12,313 bases of DNA from Diplocarpon mali (lineage: Eukaryota; Ascomycota; Leotiomycetes; Helotiales; Drepanopezizaceae), in assembly GCA_024741835.1 (NCBI GenBank), contig JAENRP010000658.1, positions 1 to 12,313 of the forward strand, in the 5' to 3' direction. Below, in pieces: positions 1-8,822 of the stretch; position 1 is the first letter of the stretch, and every line of letters starts with the position of its first letter. Made by a program: the position numbers and the translations under genes. The notes under the pieces were generated by a model. It had not been told where the DNA came from. It saw nothing but the letters and a program-made list of their open reading frames with translations, and searched no databases.

Positions 1-433
1 ATAAGTAAAAAATAATAAAATTATTAATAATATTTCTATTTATATACTTTAAATTAATAACTTAGAAAATCTTTTATTTATTTTTAAAAAAGAAAATTCG
101 GACCGTTTTATAAGATTTGATAAAAAAGGAAAGAAGTAAAGAAGTATAGTACTAGCTAATATTTAAACTATATATAAAAGCAAGGCTGATAAAGTATAAC
201 TAGTAGATTAGGGAATCTCTAATGGCTTAAAGCCTAAAGGATTAGATAATTGGTTTAAATAAGATAAGAAGCTTCGACCTTTGAAGTTAAGTAGCAAATT
301 CGATAAGTTTATTATAAGTAGATTTTCTAATAAACCTATTGGATATCAGTTAATAAAAGAACATTTTAATATATTGAAAATTAAAGAAGACTTAATAGAA
401 TAAGAACGCGAACTACTTTATAAAACCTTAATA

Positions 434-1100
434 AATCAAGAGGACGCCTTAGCTTTTAATTAAATGGAACTTGGCCAGATTTAAAAAGAGGTTACGCTTT
501 ATATTAAGATTAAGATAATACCTTATAAAGCTTAGTAAGAGAAAACATTTAAGGTCCTTAAAGCTCTTTAAGAAAAGGTAATTGAAATATTAAAGGATAG
601 GCTGAAGTAAGGTATTCTTAAGTTCTATAATAGCCTTTATAAAAACAAATGGTTCTTAGTTATTAAAAAAGAGAAAGGAACTTACAAACTAATAATAGTA
701 GTAGTAGAGATGAATTAAGTAATTATTAAAGACGCTAATATTCTTCTGAATATGGATAAGTTTTTAAATAAATTCGTAGGATTAACCTATAGCTCTCTTA
801 TTAACTTCTTCTTTAAATATAACCAATTTATTCTTAATATTAAATCAAAAGATATAATAGCAATTTAAATCCCTCTTAAGCTACTTTAAATAATAAGATT
901 ACTTTAAAGGGTTATAAATTCGATCGCTTAATTTATTTAAATAATCTATAAGATACTAATGGATTATATACCTAATATTGCGCTCCTTTATATAAATGAT
1001 ATAGAAGTAAAAGGATTAAGATCATTCTATAACTATAAAGAAGTTCTCCTTAGTATATAGTAATTTATAATAGAATACATTTAGAACCTAGATTAAGTAC
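434..1100 (+). other. Gypsy reverse transcriptase domain (degenerate)
   Basis: This is the polymerase part of the gypsy pol. Visible landmarks are the WFLV-KK block at 650-670, KDANIL near 730, SSLINFFFKYNQF near 791-830 (the family's S-L-D-F-F-S-G-Y-D-Q-type block), and LLYINDIEVKG near 983-1015. The family's catalytic Y-x-D-D is YIND here, so one of the two metal-binding aspartates is Asn (AAT at 995-997). Confidence 0.88.
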
Positions 1101-1439
1101 TTATACAATTCGAAAGGATAAGAGCAATAGTTGGTCCGAAGTTATAATACTATCTTCTATCGATAGAAATTATTAGTTTTATTACTAATTCTAATAGCCG
1201 AAGTCCTTAAAGGGCTAAAGTACTTAAAATCGACAAATAGAAGAGGTATAATAATATAGTAGAAGCTTGCGCATTTATTAGTATTATAGTATACTATCGT
1301 ATTTAAATTAAGGATTTTGCTAAAAAGGCAGTACCTATTTACTTCTTATTTTAGAAAGGGGCTAAGTTTTAATAAGAGGAACCTTAAATAGAGGCTATAA
1401 AACAATTAAAGTAAGCGTTGCTTAAGGCGCTATATCTAA

Positions 1440-1860
1440 TCAAAATAGACTATAGAGCTAATGCTAGGCCAATTATACTAATAGTTAATATAAGCTTAAT
1501 CAGATAGGGTACTATCCTTTAATAAGCTAATAGCTAATAGAAAAGACATCTAGCTTACTTTAAAAGTAGTCTTTAGAATCTAATAGAAACAAAGTATAAT
1601 ACTATTAAATAGGAATGCAAAAGTACTTTAAAGGTAATAAAAAAGATAAAAAGCGACCTTTATAGTACTTACTTCATTTTTAAAACTAATACTAAAGTAC
1701 TAATAGAATAACTAAATAGAGCTATAAGCGACCTACTAAAAGCTTTATTAATAAAATAGATTACTTAAATAAAACTAATAGACTTTGAAGTCAAATATAT
1801 TCTAAGAATAAAAAATACTACTACTAACGGCCTTTTAAGAAGAACTTATTTCTACCCTTT
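1440..1860 (+). other. Gypsy RNase H domain (degenerate)
   Basis: This domain removes the RNA template from the RNA-DNA hybrid. Landmarks in the pol frame are the IVNISLIR block at 1481-1504, where the first catalytic Asp of the family reads Asn (AAT, 1487-1489), KRHLAYF near 1541, TKYN near 1590, the FKTNTKVLIE block near 1679-1708 and DFEVKYI near 1783. The end (TTTNGLLRR) matches the usual boundary between RNase H and the integrase linker in gypsy elements. Confidence 0.83.
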
Positions 1861-2199
1861 TGATTTAATTAAAGAAGATAAAATAGATATTAATAAGTAG
1901 GTAAAGAACGAAGTTAGTTATTTATTAATATATTGCCTTAAAGGGACTCAACTCGCAAGCCTAGCCTACAAGTTAAATAAGAGAATTTTATTACTTAACT
2001 ACTTAAGTGACTTTAAAGAAATTGTAAAATTTTTAATTATACTTAGATAATTAAAGATAGTTGCTTTTAAAGATTTTCAGAAATTTAAAGCTAAAGCTTT
2101 GATTTATCTAATATAAGAAAGACGATTATTTAAAAGGAGCAATAACTTATTCCTTATATAATTCTATTTAAATAATAAAAAACTAAGGGCTAAGGCTAT

Positions 2200-2830
2200 C
2201 TAAGATATTTATAAGGAAACTGGCTACTAAAGAGCTAAGTCTACCTACCACCAACTCTTAAGGAAATTCTTTTAAAAGGGTTCTTTTAAGGACTGCAAAG
2301 CCTTTATGAAAAGTTGCATCCTTTATTAAAAATAAAAACCTAATTATAAAAAGAATCCCTTATTCCTAACCTAGCCATTAGGCCTTTTTTATAAAGTTAG
2401 TCTTAATATTATATAAGTACTAATAATCGAAAATAGGATTATATATTTTATTCTAGTAAAGGAAGACCTATTAGGATAGTCTAAAGGACAACCTTTAAGA
2501 TCTACTAACTTTGAATCTATTATAAAGTTCCTTTAAGAAGATATAGTCTATTGCTATAGACTTTTTAATAAACTAACTATTAATAGAGGCTTTGAAAATA
2601 AAGGAGTAGTTAAAGCTTTTTTATAAAAATATAGTATTAAATAGGTTTAAATCTTAGCATATAACTCGAAAGCTAATAGAGTAGTAAAGTAAGGATATTA
2701 TAACATTTTTAATAGGCTATTTAAAATTACCTATAGAGGATTTAAAAATTAGATAAAACACTTTTATAAAATACTCTTTACTTATTAAACGATAATTTAT
2801 AAACTAATCGGAGTTATACTATTTTTTCTT
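2200..2830 (+). other. Gypsy integrase: zinc finger and catalytic core (degenerate)
   Basis: This domain inserts the cDNA into the host chromosome. The CxxC end of the zinc finger reads SCILY near 2312-2326, so the second Cys is Tyr (TGT/C to TAT/C). In the D,D-35-E core, the first Asp reads Asn (AAT, 2405-2407), the second reads Asn in LTINRG (AAT, 2582-2584), and the Glu reads Lys in ANRVVK (AAG, 2687-2689). All three catalytic positions are lost, each by a G-to-A change. Confidence 0.85.
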
Positions 2831-3099
2831 ATCTATAATAGAGAGGTATAGCTCCCTTTTAAATCCTAATAGCTTATTTAAAGATTGTTCGACTATAGTC
2901 AAATTTAGAACCGTTCCGATTTGCTAGTAATAAGATACTAATAACTTAAGCTCTAAGATATAGATATAAAGGAAATCATTTTATAAAAGAAATAATATAA
3001 GGAAAAAGCTAAAGAAGCATAGGCTGCTTTTAAAGTACTTAAAATGCACCCTATTTAAAAAGATGATCTTATCCTAGTCTATAATATTATAAGAAGCAT

Positions 3100-3270
3100 T
3101 AATATATTAATAGATACTAAACTTGATTATTAATAGCTTGGCTTATTTAAAGTTAAATCTAAGTAGAAAGAAAAAGGATACTATTCTTTTTAAGAACTTA
3201 ATAAAGTCGATATTAAAGGAACCTTTGCAGCTAATCGACTAAAGCGCTTTTATTAATACGATTAGACCTT
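3100..3270 (+). other. Gypsy integrase C-terminal GPY/F-like module
   Basis: The block LGLFKVKSK at about 3137-3163 followed by GYYSF near 3178 and FAANRLKRFY near 3224-3253 fits the GPY/F module at the C-terminus of many gypsy integrases, which ends in an R-L-K motif. It supports Ty3/gypsy rather than copia. I see no chromodomain behind it. Confidence 0.7.
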
Positions 3271-3490
3271 ATTCCCTTTAAAAGACGAATTAGAAATTGA
3301 TATAACCTCCGAATCTTTTATAAGAACTAATGGCGATATAAGCAATTTTAAACCCTTGGATAAAGACTAAGATTTTTCCAACTTAACCTATAAGCCAGTC
3401 CTATAAGTAAAGAATATTAAAATACTTAATTAATTGCAACCTTAAGTTATTATTCTTAAAATATCTAAAGAATGCAAACTGGAATATTAA

Positions 3491-3807
3491 ACGATTTCCT
3501 AGCCTATTAATTGTCTTATCTTCCTTTAATCCTTATTTTTACATTTTTAGTAAGGACGCCTCTTTTATTATTTAAAATATAGATCTTTTAAGATCACCTT
3601 AAATTCTTACCTACTTTAACTTATTTTATATTCTTAATATTAGCCTTTAATTATAGCATTCCTATTACTTTCCTTAAATAATAAATTAAAAAGTCCAATT
3701 TCTTTAATATATATATATATAGTAAACCTATTGCAACTTATATACCCTTTTAATTCTTATATCTTATTAAACTCTCTTATTTATACTCCCTATCTTTTAT
3801 AAGTAAT
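3491..3807. other. AT-rich interval without a recognisable gene; possible gypsy 3' end/LTR remnant
   Basis: There is no supportable ORF or RNA gene here. The gypsy pol frame can be extended with stops to about 3600, and a different frame reads SKDASF near 3550. The strand is rich in pyrimidine runs such as CTCTCTTATTTATACTCCC just before the ATG of the next remnant. This may be the 3' untranslated end and LTR of the gypsy element, but with no second LTR in the window this is inference. Confidence 0.45.
3707..3721. repeat. (AT)7 microsatellite
   Basis: Seven uninterrupted AT dinucleotides. TA/AT enrichment is expected as a RIP product, so no function is implied. Confidence 0.85.
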
Positions 3808-4308
3808 ATGCCTTTAAAGAACTTATAAATGGTTTTATCTACTATAATAAGGGATAAATAAACACTAGTTACAAACTTCTCTTAAGATAGCAGAGCTATT
3901 ATATTATTAGAAAACTTCAAATCGACCTACGCAGCCTTAGGAGATATAAAGTAATAAAAACTCCTTTTAGCTTACGCGAATGCTATTAATAACCTTTTAA
4001 CTTAAGTAGCCCTTGGAATTCTCCAATTTAACGACTTCTTAATTAAAGAATTAAAACTAAAGGGAATCTTTAAAGAGGAATTCTTAGCTGATATAGATTA
4101 ATATATAACCTTGGCTAACACTTTTAAAATAGACTAAGATAAAAGAGAAGAATCTATTTGATAATTAGATAATTTAGCTATTAATAAAAGAGGACTCCTA
4201 TTTTATTTGCGCTTCCTAACAAATATTGATTTTAATAATAGAAGATAAGTATTATTAAAAATTCTTAAAGAAAATACTCTTACCGCTAGAGCTATTTAGA
4301 TTCTATTG
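3808..4308 (+). pseudogene. Unidentified coding remnant, truncated at the copia block
   Basis: From the ATG at 3808 one frame reads about 167 codons with roughly a dozen stops (TAA/TAG, and one TGA-TAA pair) but otherwise protein-like sequence. The best stretch is near 4006-4105 and contains FNDFLIKEL and FKEEFLADID; it looks acidic and helical. The other plus-strand frames checked over this stretch have clearly more stops. A pyrimidine-rich tract lies just before the ATG, as is common ahead of fungal start sites. I do not recognise the product. It could be a gag-like protein of another retroelement or a RIP-hit host gene. It has no zinc-knuckle pattern or catalytic motif that I can see. The reading stops abruptly where the copia unit begins, so the 3' part is missing or displaced. 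Confidence 0.45.
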
Positions 4309-4422
4309 AGCTTAAGTAAGTCGGCGCAGTAGGTATAGGAAACTTCTAAAGGTCGATGGTCGATATATTAGTAAGAGTTAGGGAAGGAAGGTTACCCCTT
4401 TCTTACCTATAGCTATATATAT

Positions 4423-4439
4423 ATCAATATCCTATTGAT
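4423..4439. other. Perfect 7-bp stem, 3-nt loop hairpin in L1
   Basis: ATCAATA, loop TCC, TATTGAT. The L2 counterpart (8445-8461) is also a perfect hairpin although both arms differ from L1. Confidence 0.65.
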
Positions 4440-4631
4440 TAAGCAGTAGGGTTATATGATAATATATTAGAGTGATAGCTATATTACCTATCTTAATACC
4501 CTTACTTAAACCTTACTTTAATTAACCTATAGTCGGGAAAATAACAATTATCCTTTTGCGCTAATCTAATTCTTAGGTATCTCTTTAAATTAAAAATAAT
4601 CAATTAATAGCAACTTCTATTGAAATTACTA

Positions 4632-4801
4632 ATCCTACTCGTAAGGCGGGACTAGGAGTTAAATTTCTAAAAGCATTCCTTTATAAGACTATGTGACTTA
4701 ACTTACGGTCTAGGCCTAGGAGTCGATCTAAAAAAAACTTTACTCTATAAGACTATATGACCTAACTCGCAGGGTAGGCCTAGGAGTCGTCCTTAAGCCT
4801 G
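4632..4801. repeat. Array B1: three-copy 64-bp tandem repeat
   Basis: The core CTAGGAGT recurs with period 64 (core starts 4651, 4715, 4779). Copies 2 and 3 also share TATAAGACTAT and CCTAGGAGTCG. The array sits just past the pol stop, outside the coding frame. A 10-bp palindrome, CTAGGCCTAG, lies in copy 2. Confidence 0.8.
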
Positions 4802-7800
4802 CTAAGCCCCTACTATCTTTTGCAACCTTAGTATATCTTTAAATGCTTCGAACTTTGCAACTATCTTTAATAGCTTTATAAATCCATCTGCTACTATTCG
4901 ATTGGTTAGGATATAGGTAATTGATAACTTATTCTTTATAATAAGGTTATAAATAAAGTAGTAAGTAATATTAATATATTTCGATCGCTTATATAAGTAT
5001 GGATTCTTTATAAGTGCAATTACCTTTATATTATCTGCTTAAAGATTAATATAGTTCCTATTTCATTTAATATACTTAGTAAAACCTATATCTTTTAAAA
5101 CTTAGGCGATCTATAATCCTTACTTATAATTTGATAATATTAATATATATTTAGCCTTAGTGCTTGCAGTAGCTACTGATTTCTACTTCCTACTTCTTTA
5201 TAATATAGGTCTACTATATAGTATTATTACACTTTTAAATATACTTTTCCGACCTTTTATATTTGCTTAGTTAGAATTAGTATATACCTTAAGCTTTGCG
5301 CTTATATATTTCATTAGTCTATATCTTACCTTTTATATAATTGTCGATCGAAGGTACCTTTTAAATCGCTTGACTATATTCTTATATTAAATTGTTAGAT
5401 CCTTTAAGTTCTGATTAAGTTACTTAATAATAAAGGCAATATTTAATCTTATATATACTATAGTATATATAATTGCTTTAATATTCTATTAGTACTTCTT
5501 TAGATCTCCTTTCTACTTATTTTTATTAATAGGCTCTAACTTATTATACTTTCCTTTAATTAGAGTTTACTTTAGCTTAAAGTTAAAAGTATAAGTAGAG
5601 AGTCCTATTTAGTCTAGGATCTTCTTAATATACTGCTCTTAATCTAATTAGAGTTCTTAAGTAGAGCGGTTCCTTATGACGCAGATGCTAAGGATCTTAT
5701 AAATTCCCTTTAGATCCTTAGTATTAAAACGTTTTTGAATTATTATAAAGAACTAATCCAATTAAGTAGTTGTTTTCGCAGCTATAGCAATATTATTAAT
5801 ATATAGTAGTAACTTGATTTTACACTTAATATAGGTAAATAGATAAGGGTTAGCTAGGCTTTAAACGAATCCCATTTCTATTAGAGTAAAGCTATATAAG
5901 AGGTTTTAATTATAGGCTAATTATTTAAGCCTATAGATACTATAGAGTATATAAAAGGAGTGGCTAGCGCATATAGGAATACTATTAGGTTGGGAGAGAA
6001 AAATCCGTTCCTTTATAATTGCTTTAATAAATGCATTTTTAATATTATACTATTTATATTCAAGGTCCTTAGCAGCTACTATTACTATAAATATACAAAA
6101 GGTGTTTATGCGAACTATTGGCGCAAATGTATTAAAGTAGTCTTCTCTATACTATTAAGAGAAGCCCTTAGCTATAAGCCTTGCTTTATAACATTCTAAG
6201 GTCCTATCTATATATATCTTAATTGTAAAGACCTACTTTATTAATATTAGGTTTACGTCCTTTGGCATTAGTTCTTCTATCTATATACTATTTATAATAA
6301 AAGAGCTTATCTCCTTTTAGATTATCTTATTCTATACTACTTTATTCTTTAGGTTATTAATAGCTTTATTATATATTTTTAAAAGAGAGATTTTTATTAT
6401 CTCCTTAGCAGCTAAGAACGCATTATCTTTATTAAAGCTCTATTAGAGTTTAAGCTTGTAGATCCTATGCGCTATTATAGCTTAGATACGCTTAGACTTG
6501 CGTTTGTCTAAGGTATCTTTTAGTTTTAGGTCTCTATTCCTCTTTAAAGGTATAGGTTTAGCTATAGGTTCTATAGGCTTATTATTTAAGGAACCGCTTT
6601 CTAGTAGTAGAGGCTTATTATTACTTATACCTATTTTAGGAATATCCTTTACTATAAGTGCTTTAATTAAAGGAATAATAATATTGAAGTTATTCTATAC
6701 TTTAGGTAGTTCGTAGATAATAGGAATAGTCTATTCGGCCTTTAGGCAATTAGTAGGTTGTCGATCAGCAGGTGCGCTTGATATACTTAAGCTTAAAGAG
6801 AGGGGTTATTAGTTCGGCTTAATAATATTACTATTAAGTAGTATACTTTGCGAATCTCTAAGTATATAAAGCTTTAAGGATAGCTCCTTCTTATTTTAAG
6901 ATTTATTAAATTTAACTATTAAAGATATGATTACTTACCTTAAGTCTAGCGCGTATACTATCTATTGCTTTATTATCTATTTAATATACTTAATAAATAT
7001 ATACTCTCTACCTTAATCTATTAGCTTCTTGCTCTTTATACCTATAGGCCAGGACTTTAGGCTAATATAAGAGTAGCAGACGCTTCTAAAGACGCAGATA
7101 TAGTCTAGGCTTAGTTTCTATTTAAAATATGCCTTATATAGCGATATTTAAGTGCTATTAACTATTAGTCTACTACCTATTTTATTTCGTAGGTATACGT
7201 CTGCCTTAATCGCAAGGTCTTAGAATTCTAATAGTAGGTTAGCATCTTATAATAGAGTACAATAATTAGTCTCTACTTGCTAAATGCTTTACTTAATAAT
7301 GCTATTCTAATAAGAACCTTTATATATTATAGTTAGTTTGTAGCAAACTCCTTATTTTACCTATTTATTAAGCTTTGCTTTAATCTCTAATGCGTTATCA
7401 GACTTAATAGCTATTAGCTTTAACTAGGTCTAGTATTCCTTTATCACTTTTTAAGTTTCTAGCTTTTCTATAAGCTTAGATTTGGTCCTAGCGCAAATAG
7501 TCTATATCTATTAAGTAGAGTTATCTACTATTTAAGAAAACTAATTATTTCCTCTAATTAAGGTTATAAATAGTCTAGTAGTATTAATAGATATTAGCGC
7601 TAGTATTAAATCTTTTTATAAATTAAGCTTAGTTTGCGTTTAATTTTAAAGTTTTATTAGCTTGCAAATTTGGTATATTAAGCGATCTTTTAATACTTAG
7701 ATCTTCTATTTTAAGGTTAAGACCTTATATATACCCTTTAATTTCTTTAGCCTTAGATATGCGAATCTTTTATATATTAGTTAATATCTTAATAGGCTTT

Positions 7801-8327
7801 CGGCTTCTAATAGCTTTAATAGCCTATTATTAGTCGATACTTTATTATCGGCAGCTAAAAAGGACTAATAATAGTAGTTCAAGGTTTTACCATTTTCCAA
7901 TTGCAAGCCTGGCTTAAGAGTCGTTTTTAGTAAAACTGCAAGATTTACTTGCAGTCCTAGCTTAAGAGTCGTCTTTAATAAATTTGCGAATTTTACTTGC
8001 GGTCTTAGCTTAAGAGTCGTTATTAGCGAATTTATAGAATCCACTTGCAGTCTTAGCCTAAGAGTTATTTCTACTAAATTCACTTATGATCCTAGCTTAA
8101 GAGTTATCTTTAAGGATACCTTATACTCTACCTATAGTCCTAGCTTAAGAGTTATTTTTACGAATTTTACTTATAATCCTAGCTTAAGAGTCTATCTATT
8201 CTCCTTATCCTCGCTTAATTATATTAAGGCGGAGAGTGCACTTTCCTTAAAGGAATCTACTTATAGGTCTGGCCTAAAAGTTAATTTCTATAATATTACC
8301 TTTAAAATAATATAAAGTCTATCTTTA
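4802..8327 (-). pseudogene. pol: Copia pol of unit 1: repeat domain, GAG-pre-integrase, integrase, RT, RNase H
   Basis: Read on the minus strand, one frame runs from the unit edge to a stop at 4804-4802. In coding order: array A repeats (8280-7890), GAG-pre-integrase with RFAYL at 7768-7754, a zinc-finger remnant YQIC at 7675-7664, integrase core with Asn for the first Asp (7583-7585), the second Asp kept in IKSDNALEI (GAT, 7397-7399) and Lys for the Glu (7292-7294), RT with YKARLIAKGFS near 6190-6155, RLK-LAYN (copia G-L-K-Q-A-type) near 5930-5905 and active site YINNI at 5803-5789 for the family's Y-V-D-D, then RNase H with ADNIKVIAL near 5038-5012 and a C-terminus with VADGFIKLL. No frameshift separates these motifs. 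Stops are TAA/TAG/TGA at expected Gln, Trp or Arg codons. The gag and aspartic protease of copia are absent. The start codon is unknown. Confidence 0.88.
7890..8290 (-). repeat. Array A1: in-frame minisatellite, eight cores
   Basis: The core CCTAGCTTAAGAGTCG recurs with starts of its CTTAAGAG part at 7913, 7961, 8009, 8057, 8096, 8144, 8183 and 8273, giving spacings 48, 48, 48, 39, 48, 39 and 90. All are multiples of three. In the pol frame on the minus strand the unit reads as a 16-residue repeat of the type TTLKLGLQV followed by a variable ANLLK-like part; the 39-bp version drops three codons. The frame is open without a stop from 8083 to 7865. It could be a translated low-complexity domain or a leader minisatellite that happens to keep phase. 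Confidence 0.85.
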
Positions 8328-8401
8328 TTAAGCTTAAATGAGTCGGCGCAGTAGGTAATAGAAACTTCTAGAGGTCGATAGTCGATATATTAGTAAGAGT
8401 T

Positions 8402-8430
8402 AGGGAAGGAAGGTTACCCCTTTCTTCCCT
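8402..8430. other. Purine/pyrimidine stem-loop in L2
   Basis: AGGGAAGGAA pairs with TTTCTTCCCT around the loop GGTTACCCC, ten positions with one G-T wobble. L1 (4380-4408) has the same structure with one further mismatch (TTTCTTACCT). Its role is unknown. Confidence 0.5.
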
Positions 8431-8444
8431 TTAGCTATATATAT

Positions 8445-8461
8445 ATTAATATCCTATTAAT
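8445..8461. other. Perfect 7-bp stem, 3-nt loop hairpin in L2
   Basis: ATTAATA, loop TCC, TATTAAT. It is the homologue of the L1 hairpin at 4423-4439, with both arms changed and pairing kept. Confidence 0.6.
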
Positions 8462-8651
8462 TAAGCAGTAGGGTTATATAATAATATATTAGAGTAATAG
8501 CTATATCACCTATTTTAATACTCCTACTTAGACCTTATTCTAATTGACTTGCAGTTAAGAAAATAATAACTATCCTTTTGCGTTAATCTAACTTTTAAAT
8601 ATCTCTTTAAATTAAAAATAATCAATTAATAGCAACCTCTATTGAAATCAC

Positions 8652-8822
8652 CAATTTTACTTATAAGGCGGGACTAGGAGTTAAATTTCTTAAAAGATAT
8701 TCCTTTATAAGACTATATAACTTAACTTGCGGTTTAGGCCTAGGAGTCGATTTAAAAACTTTCTTTTATAAGACTACGTAACCTAACTCGCGGGGCGGGC
8801 CTAGGAGTCGTCCTTAAGCCTA
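8652..8822. repeat. Array B2: three-copy tandem repeat, periods 66 and 61
   Basis: Counterpart of array B1 with CTAGGAGT-type cores starting at 8673, 8739 and 8800. Compared with the constant 64 bp of unit 1, the first interval gained 2 bp and the second lost 3 bp. The array therefore is not under reading-frame constraint, in keeping with its place beyond the pol stop. Confidence 0.78.

Larger units (their letters stand above)
2..3490 (+). pseudogene. pol: Ty3/gypsy pol polyprotein, inactivated by transitions
   Basis: This encoded the polyprotein that copies element RNA into DNA and integrates it. One frame (codons starting at positions of the form 3n+2) carries recognisable gypsy blocks throughout: NQEDALAFN near 434, KWFLVIKKEKG near 647, the RT active site as YIND at 989-1000, RNase H near 1440-1860, the integrase zinc finger as SCILY near 2312-2326, the integrase core, and a GPY/F-like block near 3137-3260. 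No frameshift is needed between these motifs over 3.4 kb, yet stops are frequent and are TAA or TAG at positions where the family has Gln, Trp or Arg. Key acidic residues are replaced: Asp to Asn in RT, RNase H and integrase, and Glu to Lys in integrase. These are G-to-A changes, as RIP produces. No start is visible; the 5' end is outside the window. Confidence 0.9.
1..3600 (+). mobile_element. Ty3/gypsy LTR retrotransposon remnant, RIP-degraded, 5' part outside window
   Basis: A degenerate Ty3/gypsy element covers the left quarter of the window. Its pol is readable in one frame from base 2 with domain order RT, RNase H, integrase, GPY/F-like tail, which is the gypsy order (copia places integrase before RT). 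No gag, no clear protease and no 5' LTR are visible because the element is already in progress at base 1. The 3' limit is uncertain: the frame has a stop at 3488-3490 and can be followed, with more stops, to about 3600. No LTR can be delimited because only one end is present. The family is certain; the boundaries are not. Confidence 0.9.
4306..4801. repeat. LTR-like direct repeat L1
   Basis: About 500 bp lying beyond the pol stop of unit 1 and repeated in the same orientation at 8328-8822. The two copies flank pol 1 as LTRs would. Landmarks are a G/C-rich head (GTCGGCGCAGTAGG at 4320), a GGGAAGGAAGG motif at 4381, a perfect 7-bp hairpin at 4423-4439 and array B at the right end. Clean TG...CA termini, a primer-binding site and a polypurine tract could not be fixed, partly because RIP turns TG and CA into TA. 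TATTAGAGT at about 4466 could be an alternative former terminus (TG to TA). Confidence 0.6.
4306..8327 (-). mobile_element. Ty1/copia-type unit 1 (gag/protease-less, tandem copy)
   Basis: This is the first of two head-to-tail units of about 4 kb. Its left edge is set by where homology to unit 2 starts (TATTGAGCTTAAG against TATTAAGCTTAAA) and its right edge by where the units stop matching (after GTCTATCTTTA). Left to right it holds an LTR-like segment, array B, pol on the minus strand and array A. The integrase-before-RT order in the coding direction marks it as copia. It is about 90 bp longer than unit 2, almost all of which is explained by two extra array A repeats (48 + 39 bp). No target-site duplication is evident. 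Confidence 0.85.
8328..8822. repeat. LTR-like direct repeat L2
   Basis: Second copy of the L segment, lying between the two pol copies. It has the same landmarks as L1: GTCGGCGCAGTAGG at 8342, AGGGAAGGAAGG at 8402, the hairpin at 8445-8461 and array B at the right end. If L is an LTR, this one is shared by two elements in tandem. Confidence 0.6.

Noticed and set aside
3270..3600. Chromodomain after the gypsy integrase
   Set aside because: The frame behind the GPY/F-like block shows no aromatic-cage pattern that I can recognise.
3490..3800. TATA boxes and promoters in AT runs
   Set aside because: TATA-like strings are everywhere in RIP-hit DNA, so they carry no weight here.
5960..6199. Plus-strand 79-codon open frame
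   Set aside because: It lies antisense to the copia RT, whose motifs (for example YKARLIAKGFS) read on the minus strand in the pol frame. The homologous stretch of unit 2 is not kept open.
6498..6716. Plus-strand 72-codon open frame, hydrophobic, membrane-like
   Set aside because: It is antisense to the linker between copia integrase and RT. The hydrophobic look comes from AT-rich codons; no independent support.
7865..8083. Minus-strand small repeat protein as a separate gene (also 11886-12152)
   Set aside because: It is in the same frame as copia pol and bounded by RIP-type stops. It is better seen as the stop-free part of the pol reading frame than as its own gene.
7890..8290. CRISPR-like array of spaced repeats
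   Set aside because: The intervening segments are related to one another, spacing is in codon multiples, and the setting is a eukaryotic retroelement.
8341..8700. Surviving CpA sites seem biased to a GCA context
   Set aside because: A hand count in this stretch suggested it, but a second sample at 1-480 did not, so it is not supported without a full count.
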